A DNA stretch of 64,000 nt from Aquincola tertiaricarbonis (GTDB lineage Bacteria; Pseudomonadota; Gammaproteobacteria; Burkholderiales; Burkholderiaceae_C). The notes below the pieces were generated by a model. It ran no database searches. It was not told the origin of the DNA and saw only the letters and a list, made by a program, of their open reading frames with translations. Below are positions 9,184 through 17,666 of the stretch, in pieces (position 1 is the first letter of the stretch; the number at the start of each line of letters is the position of its first letter). The stretch covers positions 1,860,001-1,924,000 of the forward strand of contig NZ_CP097636.1 in assembly GCF_023573145.1 (NCBI RefSeq), in the 5' to 3' direction. The position numbers and the translations under genes were made by a program.

Positions 9184-11832
9184 TCAGCCGGCGCCTGTGG
9201 GCTTCAACTGCAACCAGTCCTCCAGCGCCTCTGCCGGCACCGGCTTCGAGACCAGGTAGCCCTGCACCACCGGGCAGCCTTCGTCGGCGACGAAGCGGCG
9301 CTGGGCTTCGGTTTCCACGCCTTCGGCGACCACCGTCAGGCCCAGGGTCTTGCCGATGCGCAGCACCGAGACCGTGAGCGCGCGGGCCATCGGGTCGTGC
9401 TCGATGTCCTGCACGAAGCTGCGGTCCAGCTTCAGCTCGGTGATTGGCAGCCGGTGCAGGTGGCTGAGGCTGGAGTAGCCGGTGCCGAAGTCGTCCAGCG
9501 ACACCTTCACGCCCAGCGCATGCACCGCCTGCACCGTGGCCAGCACCACCGGGTCGGGGTTGAGCATCACGCTCTCGGTCATCTCCACCGTCAGGTCGCC
9601 GCTGGCCAGCCCGTGGCGTTGCAGCAGGCCGGCGATGACGCCGGGCAGGCTGGCGTCCAGGAAATTGCTGGCCGACAGGTTCACCGCCACATGCGGCACC
9701 GGCACGCCGCGGGCGCGCCAGTCGGCCATCTGGCGGCAGGCCTCGCCCAGCACCCAGTGGCCCAGGGCGTGCACCAGGCCGCAGTCCTCGGCCAGCGCGA
9801 CAAAGCGCAGCGGCGGCACCGCGCCCAGCCGCGGGTGCTGCCAGCGCAGCAGCGCTTCCACGCCGCACACCCGGCCCGCTTCGGCGGTGACCTTGGGCTG
9901 GTAGTGCAGGGCCAGGCCGCCGGCCGGGCCCAGCGCTTCGCGCAGGTCGGCTTCCAGCATCGCGCGCTCATGGGCCTGGCGGTTGAGTTCGGCGCTGAAG
10001 AAGCGGAAGCTGCCGCGCTCATGCGTCTTGGCCTGGTACATCGCCATGTCGGCATGGCGTATCAGGGTGTCGATGTCGCCGCCATCGGCGGGGTACAGCG
10101 CCACCCCCACGCTGGCGCGCGGGTGCAGGGCCACGCCGTGCACCACCATCGGTTGTGCCACCGCGGCCACCAGGCGTTCCACCGCGGCCACGGCCTGGCT
10201 GCCGCCGCAATCGGGCAGCACGGCCACGAATTCGTCGCCCGACAGCCGCCCGATGATGTCGCCCGCCCGTGCCACTCCGCGCAGGCGCTGCGCCAGCTCC
10301 ACCAGCAGGCCGTCGCCCACCAGGTGGCCGTGGGTGTCGTTCACCTGCTTGAAGCGGTCCAGGTCGACGAACAGCACCGCCAGCGGCGTGCCGGTGCGCT
10401 GCGCCTCATGCAGCGCGCGCTCGGTCTTGGCCCGCAGCAGCGCGCGGTTGGGCAGGCCGGTCAAGGTGTCGTAGAAGGCCAGCTGGTGGATGTGGGCCTT
10501 GGTCTTTTCGCGCTCCAGGATCAGTGCGCACAGGTGCAGGCTCACGTCCACCAGGCGGCGGTGCAGCGCGCTGGGTTCACGCGGCTCACGGTAATAGAAG
10601 GCGAAGGTGCCCAGCACCTGGCCGTCGCCCCCGCGGATGGGGCTGGACCAGCAGGCCCGCAGGCCCAGCGGCAGGGCCAGCCCCTTGAAGTCGGCCCACA
10701 GCGGGTCGGTGGCGATGTCGGTCACCAGCACCGGCGCATTGCGCCAGGCCGCGGTGCCGCAGGAGCCCACCACCGGCCCGATGGGCAGGCCATCGATCTG
10801 CGCGCAGTAGGCGGGCGGCAGGCTGGGGCCGGCCAGGGTGCGCAGCCGGCCCTGGTCGTCCACCTGCAGGATGGAGGCGATCAGCTCCGGCGCGGTGCGC
10901 TCCACCTCGCGGCACAGCAGCAGCATCAGGTCCAGCATCGGCGTCTCGCGCGCCATCGCGTCCAGCACGCGGAACTGCAGCACCTCGTGCAGCTTGGTCT
11001 GGGTAATGTCGGTGAGCACGCTGACGAAATTGCACACCAAGCCCTGCGCATCGTGCACCGGGTTCACCGCGGTGGACACCCACAGCGGCCGGCCGTCCTT
11101 GGTGTAGGCCAGCAGCTCGGTGGCAAAGCTCTGCTGGCCGCAATCCTGGGCGGCCGTCAGCGCCTGCAGCGTGGCGGGGTCGGTATGCGGGCCCATCAGC
11201 AGGTCGCCCAGGCGCTGACCCACCATCTCGTGCAGGCTGTAGCCGAACATGCGCTGGCAGCCGGCATTGGCGAACACGATGCGTTGGTCGGCACCGCCGA
11301 CGATCATCGCGATGTCGCTTTCGTCCACCGCGGTGGACAGCAGCCGCTGGTGGGCCAGCAACTCGCGGTGCTGGGTGTTGTCGCGCACGAAGGCGCAGTA
11401 CAGGCTGCGGCCCTCGAAGCGGATCTGCGACACCGCCATCAGGGCCTGCCGGCGGCTGCCGTCGGCGCACTCGATCGGCACTTCCACCTCGGTGCCGACG
11501 ATGCGGTTGACGCCGGTGACACGGTGCCGGTGCAGGTTCGCGTCGTGGCGCGCGCGCATCTCCATCGGCATCAGCATGCGCACGTCGTGCCCCAGCACCG
11601 CGTCGCGCGGGTGGCCCCAGATGCGTTCAGCCGCGGCGTTGAACACCACCACCTCGTTGCGCTCGTCGATCACCACCACGCCATCGATGGCTTGTTCGAG
11701 CGTCTGCACCAGCAGCGAATGGGCGGCCGGGGCGGGGGCCGGCGTGGCCGAGGCCAGGCAGGGGTGTGCGCCACCGTGCTCCGCCAACGCGTCAACCGGA
11801 TCGCCATGGCCGGTGGGTACGCCGGCCGACAT
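9184..11832 (-). CDS. DosP-like PAS-PAS-GAF-GGDEF-EAL c-di-GMP signalling protein
   Basis: From the ATG at 11832 the protein has 882 residues; a TTG at 11994 would add a low-quality N terminus. Domain order: PAS (about 40-155), PAS (165-280), GAF (290-440), GGDEF (455-615), EAL (630-875). There is no membrane segment. The GGDEF signature reads SGDEF (GRLSGDEFVAVL), so cyclase activity is uncertain. The EAL domain keeps VEALLRW, SLDDFGTGYSSL and VAEGVET, so it should be an active c-di-GMP phosphodiesterase. Order and sequence resemble E. coli DosP, a haem oxygen sensor. His96 in MRARHDANLHRHR aligns with the DosP proximal haem ligand, but the distal Met and Arg positions are not conserved. Oxygen or redox sensing is therefore plausible, not shown. 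Confidence 0.88.
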   Translation of the reverse strand: MSAGVPTGHGDPVDALAEHGGAHPCLASATPAPAPAAHSLLVQTLEQAIDGVVVIDERNEVVVFNAAAERIWGHPRDAVLGHDVRMLMPMEMRARHDANLHRHRVTGVNRIVGTEVEVPIECADGSRRQALMAVSQIRFEGRSLYCAFVRDNTQHRELLAHQRLLSTAVDESDIAMIVGGADQRIVFANAGCQRMFGYSLHEMVGQRLGDLLMGPHTDPATLQALTAAQDCGQQSFATELLAYTKDGRPLWVSTAVNPVHDAQGLVCNFVSVLTDITQTKLHEVLQFRVLDAMARETPMLDLMLLLCREVERTAPELIASILQVDDQGRLRTLAGPSLPPAYCAQIDGLPIGPVVGSCGTAAWRNAPVLVTDIATDPLWADFKGLALPLGLRACWSSPIRGGDGQVLGTFAFYYREPREPSALHRRLVDVSLHLCALILEREKTKAHIHQLAFYDTLTGLPNRALLRAKTERALHEAQRTGTPLAVLFVDLDRFKQVNDTHGHLVGDGLLVELAQRLRGVARAGDIIGRLSGDEFVAVLPDCGGSQAVAAVERLVAAVAQPMVVHGVALHPRASVGVALYPADGGDIDTLIRHADMAMYQAKTHERGSFRFFSAELNRQAHERAMLEADLREALGPAGGLALHYQPKVTAEAGRVCGVEALLRWQHPRLGAVPPLRFVALAEDCGLVHALGHWVLGEACRQMADWRARGVPVPHVAVNLSASNFLDASLPGVIAGLLQRHGLASGDLTVEMTESVMLNPDPVVLATVQAVHALGVKVSLDDFGTGYSSLSHLHRLPITELKLDRSFVQDIEHDPMARALTVSVLRIGKTLGLTVVAEGVETEAQRRFVADEGCPVVQGYLVSKPVPAEALEDWLQLKPTGAG

Positions 11833-12000
11833 GGCACCGCGACCGGCGCGGGTAGAGCGTGCAAAGTGCGACACAGACGACGACCTCGAAAACGGGCGCA
11901 CCGACCGAAACTGGGTGCCGGAACCTGGCCTTCTTTTCGGATGTGCCGACGCGTGCTTGAGGTCTACTGGAACGGCCGATCTGATGTGCGACAAGAAGCC

Positions 12001-12615
12001 ATGCCTGCCCTGACCCCCACGCGCCCCGCTGCGGCCGGCATGCTGGCCGCAGCGCTCCTGACCAGCCTAGGGGCCACCGCCTCGCCCGTCAATGTGACTG
12101 TCACCGACATGGCGGGCAAGCCGCTGGCCGATGCCGCGGTGTACGTGATCGTCAAGGGCCAGCCGGCGGCCACCACCAGCGCCACCGCCGAGATCGGCCA
12201 GCGCGAGCGCCAGTTCGTGCCATCGGTCACGGTGATCCAGACCGGCACCTCGGTGAGCTTTCCCAATTTCGACACGGTTCGGCACCACGTCTACTCGTTC
12301 GCCCCGATCCGCAGCTTCGAGCTGAAGCTGTACGCCGGCACGCCGGCCAAGCCGGTGGTGTTCGACAAGCCCGGCACCGCGGCCCTGGGCTGCAACGTGC
12401 ACGACCGCATGAGTGCCTGGGTGCATGTGGTGGACACGCCGATCTTCGCCAAGACCGATGCCCGGGGTGAAGCCACGTTGGACGTGCCCGCCGGCCAGCA
12501 CCTGCTGCGCGCCTGGCACTTCAGCCAGGGCGAGACCGGCCTGCCGGCCGAAGCGCCGCTGACCGTGGGCGCCAGCGGCGGCCGCGGTGCGCTGCGCCTG
12601 CAGGCCGGAAGCTGA
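12001..12615 (+). CDS. Secreted cupredoxin-like (methylamine utilization-type) protein
   Basis: The 204-residue product starts at the ATG at 12001. Residues 1-27 are a signal peptide (AAAGMLAAALLTSLGATASP). It then contains a plastocyanin-like fold with candidate type 1 copper ligands: His in NFDTVRHHVYSF and Cys, His and Met in GCNVHDRM (C-x2-H-x2-M). A carboxypeptidase-regulatory-like beta domain seems to follow (DARGEATLDVPAGQHLLRAW). It should be a periplasmic copper protein or carrier. It stops 6 bases before a membrane GGDEF-EAL gene, so the two form an operon in which the cupredoxin may supply or sense a signal for the enzyme. That role is inferred from position. Confidence 0.8.
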   Translation: MPALTPTRPAAAGMLAAALLTSLGATASPVNVTVTDMAGKPLADAAVYVIVKGQPAATTSATAEIGQRERQFVPSVTVIQTGTSVSFPNFDTVRHHVYSFAPIRSFELKLYAGTPAKPVVFDKPGTAALGCNVHDRMSAWVHVVDTPIFAKTDARGEATLDVPAGQHLLRAWHFSQGETGLPAEAPLTVGASGGRGALRLQAGS

Positions 12616-12621
12616 GCCGCC

Positions 12622-15093
12622 ATGGCGCCGCCGCCCGTGCAAGACCTCACACCGCCGGCCGCAGCGCCAAGGCGCCGCCGCCTGTTCGCGCGGCTGTCGC
12701 GGCCCTTTCAGCGCCGGCTGCAGTGGCGCATCGTCGGCTTGTTCGTCGGCCTGCTGGTGCTGGTGCAGGCGGCCAGTTTCCTGGCCATCCGCCGCGACCT
12801 GGAAGCCAATGCCCGGCGCAACATCGCGCAGGAGCTGGCCACCGGCGAGAAGGTGCTGCGCCGGCTGCTGGCCGCCAATGCGCAGAACCTGGCCGATGCT
12901 TCCAAGGTGCTGGCGGCCGACTTCGGCTTCCGCGCCGCGGTGGCCAGCGGCGACCGCGCCACCGTGGCCGATGCGCTGGACAACCACGGCGCCCGCATCG
13001 GCGCCGAGGTGGCTTTCTACGCCGACCTGCGCGGCCAGCTGGTGGCCACCAGCACCGGCCAGCCCGACGCCGCCATCCAGGCCCTGGCGGCGATGCCGCG
13101 CCAGGCGCCGCTGGCCGCCGACGGCAGCATCGTGGCCGTGTTCGAAGGCCGGCCTTACCAGATCGTGACGGTGCCGGTGCGCGCACCCCAACCCATCGGG
13201 CAGGTCTCGATGGGCTTTCCGGTGGGGGCGGCGCTGATGCACGACGTGGAACAGATCGCCGGGCTGCGCAGCGCGCTGGCCGTGCGCTTTGCCGGCGGCC
13301 CGTGGGACGTGCTGCCGGTGGATGGCGGCGCCGAGGCCGCCGAGCAGGCACGCCGGCTGGCGCTGCAGTTGCATGACGCGGCGTCCACCACGGGGGCCGA
13401 CGGCCCGAGCGTGCGCCTGGGCGACGAGTGGTACGCCACCCGCATCGTGATGCTGGGCAACTCGCCGGGCACCGACGCTGCCGTGCTGCTGCTGCAGTCG
13501 GTGGACGATGCGGTGGCGCCGTTCCGGCGGCTGCAGCTCATCTTGCTGGCCATCAGCGCCGCGGCGCTGGCGGTGTTCGGCGTCGGCAGCATCGTCACCG
13601 CACGCAACATCACGCGGCCGATCCAGGCCTTGTCGCGCAGCGCCGAGCGGCTGGGCGGTGGTGACTACGCCACCCCGGTGGCGGTGCAGGCGCGCGACGA
13701 GGTGCGCGACCTGGCCCGCGCCTTCGAGGCGATGCGCCAGGGCATGCAGCAGCGCGAAGCGCAGGTGCGCCGCCTGGCCTATTGGGACACCTTGACCGGC
13801 TTGCCCAACCGCGCCCAGTTCCATGACGCGCTGGCCGCGCAGCTGGGGCAGGGACGGGCGCTGTCGGTGCTGATGCTGGACCTCGACCGCTTCAAGCATG
13901 TGAACGACGTGCTCGGCCATGCCTTCGGAGACCGGCTGCTGCGGCAGATCGCCGCGCGCCTGGGTGCCGGCGGCCTGCGCGAGGACGACCTGGTGGCCCG
14001 CCTGGGTGGCGACGAATTCGCGGTGATGCTGCCGGGCGCCGATGCCGACATCGCGGTGGACGTGGCGATGCGCCTGCGCCGCCGGCTGGAAGAGCCGCTG
14101 ACGCTGGACGACCACACCATCGACGTCAGCGCCGGCATCGGCATTGCCGCCCACCCTGCCCACGGCCAGACCGCCGATGCGCTGCTGGTGCGCGCCGAGA
14201 TGGCGATGTACGCCGCCAAGTCGCAGCCCTCGCACGAGGTGGGCGTGGTGATGTACAGCCCGCAGATCGATTCGTCGAGCGAGGCTTCGCTGTCGCTGCT
14301 GACCGAGCTGCGGGCGGCGGTGGCGCAGGACCAGCTGCGGCTGTACCTGCAGCCCAAGATCGCGATGGCCAGCGGCGAGGTGGTGGGTGCCGAGGCGCTG
14401 GTGCGCTGGCAGCATCCGCAGCGCGGCATGATCCCGCCGATGCAGTTCATCCCGTTCGCCGAGCAGACGGGCTTCATCCGTGAGCTGACGGGCTGGATGA
14501 TCGAGCGTTGCTCGATGCGCTATGCCGAGCTGCAGCGCCAGGGCGTGGAGCTGAAGTTCGCGATCAACCTCAGCACCCGCGACCTGCTGGACCAGCACCT
14601 GCCGACCAAGATGGAACGCCTCTTCGCCCGCGGCGGCGTGCAGCCGCAGGCGCTGTGCCTGGAGATCACCGAAAGCGCCATCATGGACGACCCCGCGCGC
14701 GCGCTGCAGACGCTGCAGCGGCTGCATGCGATGGGGCTGCGGCTGTCGATCGACGACTTCGGCACCGGCTACTCGTCGCTGGCCTACCTGAAGCGGCTGC
14801 CGCTGCATGAACTGAAGATCGACCGCAGCTTCGTGATGGCGATGGAAACCGACCGCGCCGACCTGAAGATCGTGCGATCGACCATCGACCTGGCCCACAA
14901 CCTGGGCCTGACGGTGTGCGCCGAGGGCGTGGAGAACGCCCAGACCTGGGCCCTGCTCAAGGCCCTGCACTGCGATGAGGCCCAGGGCTACCTGATGGGC
15001 AAGCCCATGCCCGAGGCCGACTTCGCCGACTGGCTGCTGGACTGGACCGCGCCGCAGGCGAGGCTGCGGACGGAGTTTGCGCCGTTCGTGTGA
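12622..15093 (+). CDS. Membrane-bound GGDEF-EAL c-di-GMP cyclase/phosphodiesterase
   Basis: The 823-residue protein has a first membrane helix at about 35-58 (IVGLFVGLLVLVQAASFLAI), a periplasmic sensor of about 240 residues, a second helix near 300-325 (LILLAISAAALAVFGVGSIV) and a HAMP linker. The GGDEF domain has intact GGDEF (RLGGDEFAVML). The EAL domain has GAEALVRW, SIDDFGTGYSSL and CAEGVEN. Both c-di-GMP synthesis and hydrolysis are therefore possible. The sensor begins with a long helical stretch rich in Ala and resembles the dCache/CHASE type. The gene follows the cupredoxin gene by 6 bases, so a copper or redox signal in the periplasm is a reasonable guess. Confidence 0.92.
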   Translation: MAPPPVQDLTPPAAAPRRRRLFARLSRPFQRRLQWRIVGLFVGLLVLVQAASFLAIRRDLEANARRNIAQELATGEKVLRRLLAANAQNLADASKVLAADFGFRAAVASGDRATVADALDNHGARIGAEVAFYADLRGQLVATSTGQPDAAIQALAAMPRQAPLAADGSIVAVFEGRPYQIVTVPVRAPQPIGQVSMGFPVGAALMHDVEQIAGLRSALAVRFAGGPWDVLPVDGGAEAAEQARRLALQLHDAASTTGADGPSVRLGDEWYATRIVMLGNSPGTDAAVLLLQSVDDAVAPFRRLQLILLAISAAALAVFGVGSIVTARNITRPIQALSRSAERLGGGDYATPVAVQARDEVRDLARAFEAMRQGMQQREAQVRRLAYWDTLTGLPNRAQFHDALAAQLGQGRALSVLMLDLDRFKHVNDVLGHAFGDRLLRQIAARLGAGGLREDDLVARLGGDEFAVMLPGADADIAVDVAMRLRRRLEEPLTLDDHTIDVSAGIGIAAHPAHGQTADALLVRAEMAMYAAKSQPSHEVGVVMYSPQIDSSSEASLSLLTELRAAVAQDQLRLYLQPKIAMASGEVVGAEALVRWQHPQRGMIPPMQFIPFAEQTGFIRELTGWMIERCSMRYAELQRQGVELKFAINLSTRDLLDQHLPTKMERLFARGGVQPQALCLEITESAIMDDPARALQTLQRLHAMGLRLSIDDFGTGYSSLAYLKRLPLHELKIDRSFVMAMETDRADLKIVRSTIDLAHNLGLTVCAEGVENAQTWALLKALHCDEAQGYLMGKPMPEADFADWLLDWTAPQARLRTEFAPFV

Positions 15094-15125
15094 TTGTTTG
15101 AAAAGTGCACTACTTGTGCATTAAC

Positions 15126-15154
15126 CATGGCACTATTAAACTCGTCGTGCCATG
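15126..15154. promoter_or_regulatory. Inverted repeat overlapping the abiEi start codon
   Basis: Perfect 8-bp arms catggcac (15126-15133) and gtgccatg (15147-15154) are separated by 13 bases. The right arm includes the ATG at 15152. A second perfect palindrome, agtgcact, lies upstream at 15104-15111. AbiEi antitoxins are known to bind inverted repeats in their own promoters, so this is a likely autoregulatory operator. No ribosome binding site is visible. Confidence 0.55.
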
Positions 15155-15751
15155 ACCCAGACAGACGGCATCCTAGAACTGGCCAGGCGCCAGCGTGTGC
15201 TCAACGCGGCAGACCTGAAAGCGCAAGGATGGTCGCCGCAGATGCTGATCCGCCTGTACGACGCAGGCAAGCTGCAACGCTTCGGCCGTGGCCTCTACGG
15301 ACTGCCCGATGCACAGCTCACCGAGCACCAGGCGCTGCTCGAGGTGTGCCAGCGGGTGCCCAGGGCGGTGGTGTGCCTGCTGAGCGCGCTGCAGTTCCAT
15401 CAAATCGGCACCCAGATGCCGCATGAGGTGTGGATCGCGCTGCCGGCCGGCAGTCATGCCCCGGCGCTGGACTATCCCCCGCTGCGCATCGTGCGGCTCA
15501 GCGGCGCGGCCTACAGCGATGGCATCCAGATCGTGCTGGACCATGGCGCCCCCATCCGGGTGTACAGCCCCGCCAAGACGGTGACGGATTGCTTCAAGTT
15601 CCGCCACAAGATCGGGCTGGACGTGGCGCTGGAGGCGCTGAAGGACGCATGGCGCAGCCGCAAGGTCACGGTCGACGAACTCAGCCACGTCGCCCGCATC
15701 AGTCGGGTCGAACGGGTGATGCGACCGTATCTGGAAGCGGTGACGGCATGA
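15152..15751 (+). CDS. abiEi: AbiEi-family antitoxin / transcriptional regulator
   Basis: The 199-residue protein starts with the winged-helix antitoxin domain of the family (ILELARRQRVLNAADLKAQG, then GKLQRFGRGLYGL). The C-terminal AbiEi domain follows, with the typical HQIGTQMPHEVWIALP and IRVYSPAKTVTDCFKFRHKI. These proteins repress their own promoter and counteract an AbiEii nucleotidyltransferase toxin (type IV toxin-antitoxin, phage abortive infection). The toxin gene overlaps it by 4 bases but is decayed, so this is an antitoxin without a working partner. The antitoxin frame itself has no visible defect. Confidence 0.88.
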   Translation: MTQTDGILELARRQRVLNAADLKAQGWSPQMLIRLYDAGKLQRFGRGLYGLPDAQLTEHQALLEVCQRVPRAVVCLLSALQFHQIGTQMPHEVWIALPAGSHAPALDYPPLRIVRLSGAAYSDGIQIVLDHGAPIRVYSPAKTVTDCFKFRHKIGLDVALEALKDAWRSRKVTVDELSHVARISRVERVMRPYLEAVTA

Positions 15752-16337
15752 GCAGCCCGCAGGCACCTCCGGCGAGAGGCAACCTGCCAGCATCCATCCT
15801 GGCCCGCCTGCTGACGCTCGCGCGGCAGCGCGGGGAGGACCACAACGTGCTCGGCGATCGATTTGGGTGACGGCATCCGGTTTGACCTGGACTCGGTGAG
15901 AGCGCGCGCCATCCGCGAAGACAACGGCTATGGCGGCACACGTATCAGCTTGATCGGACGTGTCTCATCCGCCCGCTGCGCCCTTCAGATCGACATCGCG
16001 TTCGGGGATGCTGTGACGCCGGCACCGCAGCGCTTGCGCTACCCGTGCCTGCTTGCGGAAATCGCCTCCCCGGTGCTGCGCCATCGCAGCCACCTTCGCG
16101 CGCCGTCAGACGCCGCTACCCGTCGAACGACCCGTGGCACTGACCGGGGTGTTCAGCGAAGACGCAGGCAAGAGGCGCCAGTTGCACGCGTTTCTCAACA
16201 AGAACCGGGTCGAGGGCGCGGCACTCGGTGACACCATCGCCCTGTTGGACGACCTGCTGTGGCCGCCGACGCAGGTCGCCTTGCAGCGCAGTGCCGCGAC
16301 GGCGACCTGGCGGCCCGACTTGCTGGAGTGGGTCTGA
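15748..16337 (+). pseudogene. Decayed AbiEii-type nucleotidyltransferase toxin gene
   Basis: The ATG at 15748 overlaps the antitoxin stop, as in intact AbiE operons. The first piece reads through LPASILARLLTLARQRGED and then hits TGA at 15870. A second piece in another frame, from about 15863, reads DSVRARAIREDNGYGGTRIS and DIAFGDAVTPAP, typical of the middle of AbiEii. A third, frame-shifted piece ends in RRQLHAFLNKNRVEGAALGD and stops at 16337. The segment that should hold the nucleotidyltransferase signature (GxxLF...RxTxDxDL) is missing between pieces one and two. At least one deletion and two frame changes make an active toxin very unlikely. Confidence 0.85.
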
Positions 16338-17561
16338 TCAGCCTTCGGCCGCGCCCACCTGACGCAACCCCCGCTCCAACGCCACCAATCCGGCCGTCAG
16401 GTCGGCGGGTACGCCGAGGTCTTGCATCGTGCTGCCCAGGGCATGCAGGGTGCGGAAGAGGTTCGGCTCGCGGCATTGCTCGCCCATCTGGCCAATGCGC
16501 ACGATGGGCAGGCCGAAGGAGCCAGACACTTCCACCTGGTACTGGCGTGAGATGTGCTGGCACACCGCCTGGTTGCTGGTGGCGGGCGGTACCACCACGC
16601 CCACCACCGAATGCAGCCGCTGGGCCGGCGGCACCAGCAGTTGCAGGCCCAGCGCCTCGATGCCGGCCTGCAGCGCGGCCGAGCAGCGGCGGTGGCGCTC
16701 GAAGCGGCGTTCCAGCGTCTCGGTGCACACCAGGCGCAGCGCCTCATGCAGCGCCAGCACGCCCGACACCGGCGCGGTGTAGTGGTACGAGCCGCGGTGC
16801 CAGAAGTTGGTGGCCAGGCGGGCGTCCAGGCACCAATGGGCGGTAGGGCTGCTGCGGCTATTGATGCGGTCCCAGGCCGCATTGGAGAAGGCCACCAGCG
16901 ACACGCCCGGTATGCACGACAAGCCCTTCTGCCCGCCGGTGATCACCGCATCGATGCCCCAGGCGTCCATCTGCAGCGGCGTGGTGCTCAAGGTGCACAC
17001 CGCGTCCACGATCACCAGGCTGCCGTGGCGCTTGGCGATGCGCGCCAGCTCGGCCAGGTTGGCGTTGAAGGTGGTGTTCGAGGTTTCGCCATGCACGATG
17101 GTGACGCAGTGCGGCCGGTGCTGCGCCACTGCGGCCTCGAAGGCGGTCAGGTCCAGCGGCTGGGTGCCCGCCGCCTCGTGCACCAGCACCTGCGCACCGG
17201 CACGGCCGGCCATCTCGGCCATGCGCTGACTGAAGTAGCCGTTGACCAGGCACAGCACGCGCGACCGCGCATCCACCAGGTTGGCGATGGCCATCTCCAT
17301 CGCGGCCGAGCCCGGGCCAGCCACGCCCAGGATCCACTCCGACTGCGTCTGGAACGTGTAGCGCGCCATGTCTTTCACCTGCGCGATGACGACCGACATG
17401 GTCTCGCCCAGGTGGTTGATGACGATGGAGTTGGCCCGCGCCACCGCATGCGGAATCGGCACCGGCCCGGCGCCCATCATCAGCAGCGGTTCGGTGGGCA
17501 GGATCTCGTCCAGCGGGCGGATGTGGGACGGGATGGCGATGGGGCGGGTCGACGTGGGCAT
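16338..17561 (-). CDS. Class V aminotransferase (alanine/serine-glyoxylate family)
   Basis: From the ATG at 17561 the protein has 407 residues. It is a PLP fold-type I enzyme of the AGT/SGAT/PucG group: MMGAGPVPIPHAVARA at the N terminus, GVAGPGSAAMEMAIANLV, VTIVHGETSNTTFNANL, LVIVDAVCTLSTTPLQMDAW, and the PLP lysine in GGQKGLSCIPG. HRGSYHYTAPVSGVLALHEA matches the glyoxylate-aminotransferase pattern. The amino donor is not known; glyoxylate or pyruvate is the likely acceptor. The neighbour on the other side of the promoter region is a SolA-like amine oxidase, so the pair may handle an amine or amino acid together. An unrelated second PLP aminotransferase of this class (phnW) lies 8 kb away. 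Confidence 0.85.
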   Translation of the reverse strand: MPTSTRPIAIPSHIRPLDEILPTEPLLMMGAGPVPIPHAVARANSIVINHLGETMSVVIAQVKDMARYTFQTQSEWILGVAGPGSAAMEMAIANLVDARSRVLCLVNGYFSQRMAEMAGRAGAQVLVHEAAGTQPLDLTAFEAAVAQHRPHCVTIVHGETSNTTFNANLAELARIAKRHGSLVIVDAVCTLSTTPLQMDAWGIDAVITGGQKGLSCIPGVSLVAFSNAAWDRINSRSSPTAHWCLDARLATNFWHRGSYHYTAPVSGVLALHEALRLVCTETLERRFERHRRCSAALQAGIEALGLQLLVPPAQRLHSVVGVVVPPATSNQAVCQHISRQYQVEVSGSFGLPIVRIGQMGEQCREPNLFRTLHALGSTMQDLGVPADLTAGLVALERGLRQVGAAEG

Positions 17562-17666
17562 GAAGGCGTGGAACGAAGGAGGTGAGGGTGGGGCAACGGA
17601 TGCCGCTTGCAGTGTCCCCGGTTTCGCCCGCTGCGCTGGGTAGCATCCAAGGTAAAAAGGAACCCC

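Noticed and set aside
9397..12615. 1072-codon plus-strand frame opposite the DosP-like gene
   Set aside because: Only its last 205 codons (from 12001) are a real gene, the cupredoxin-like protein. The rest is the antisense of the PAS-GGDEF-EAL gene.
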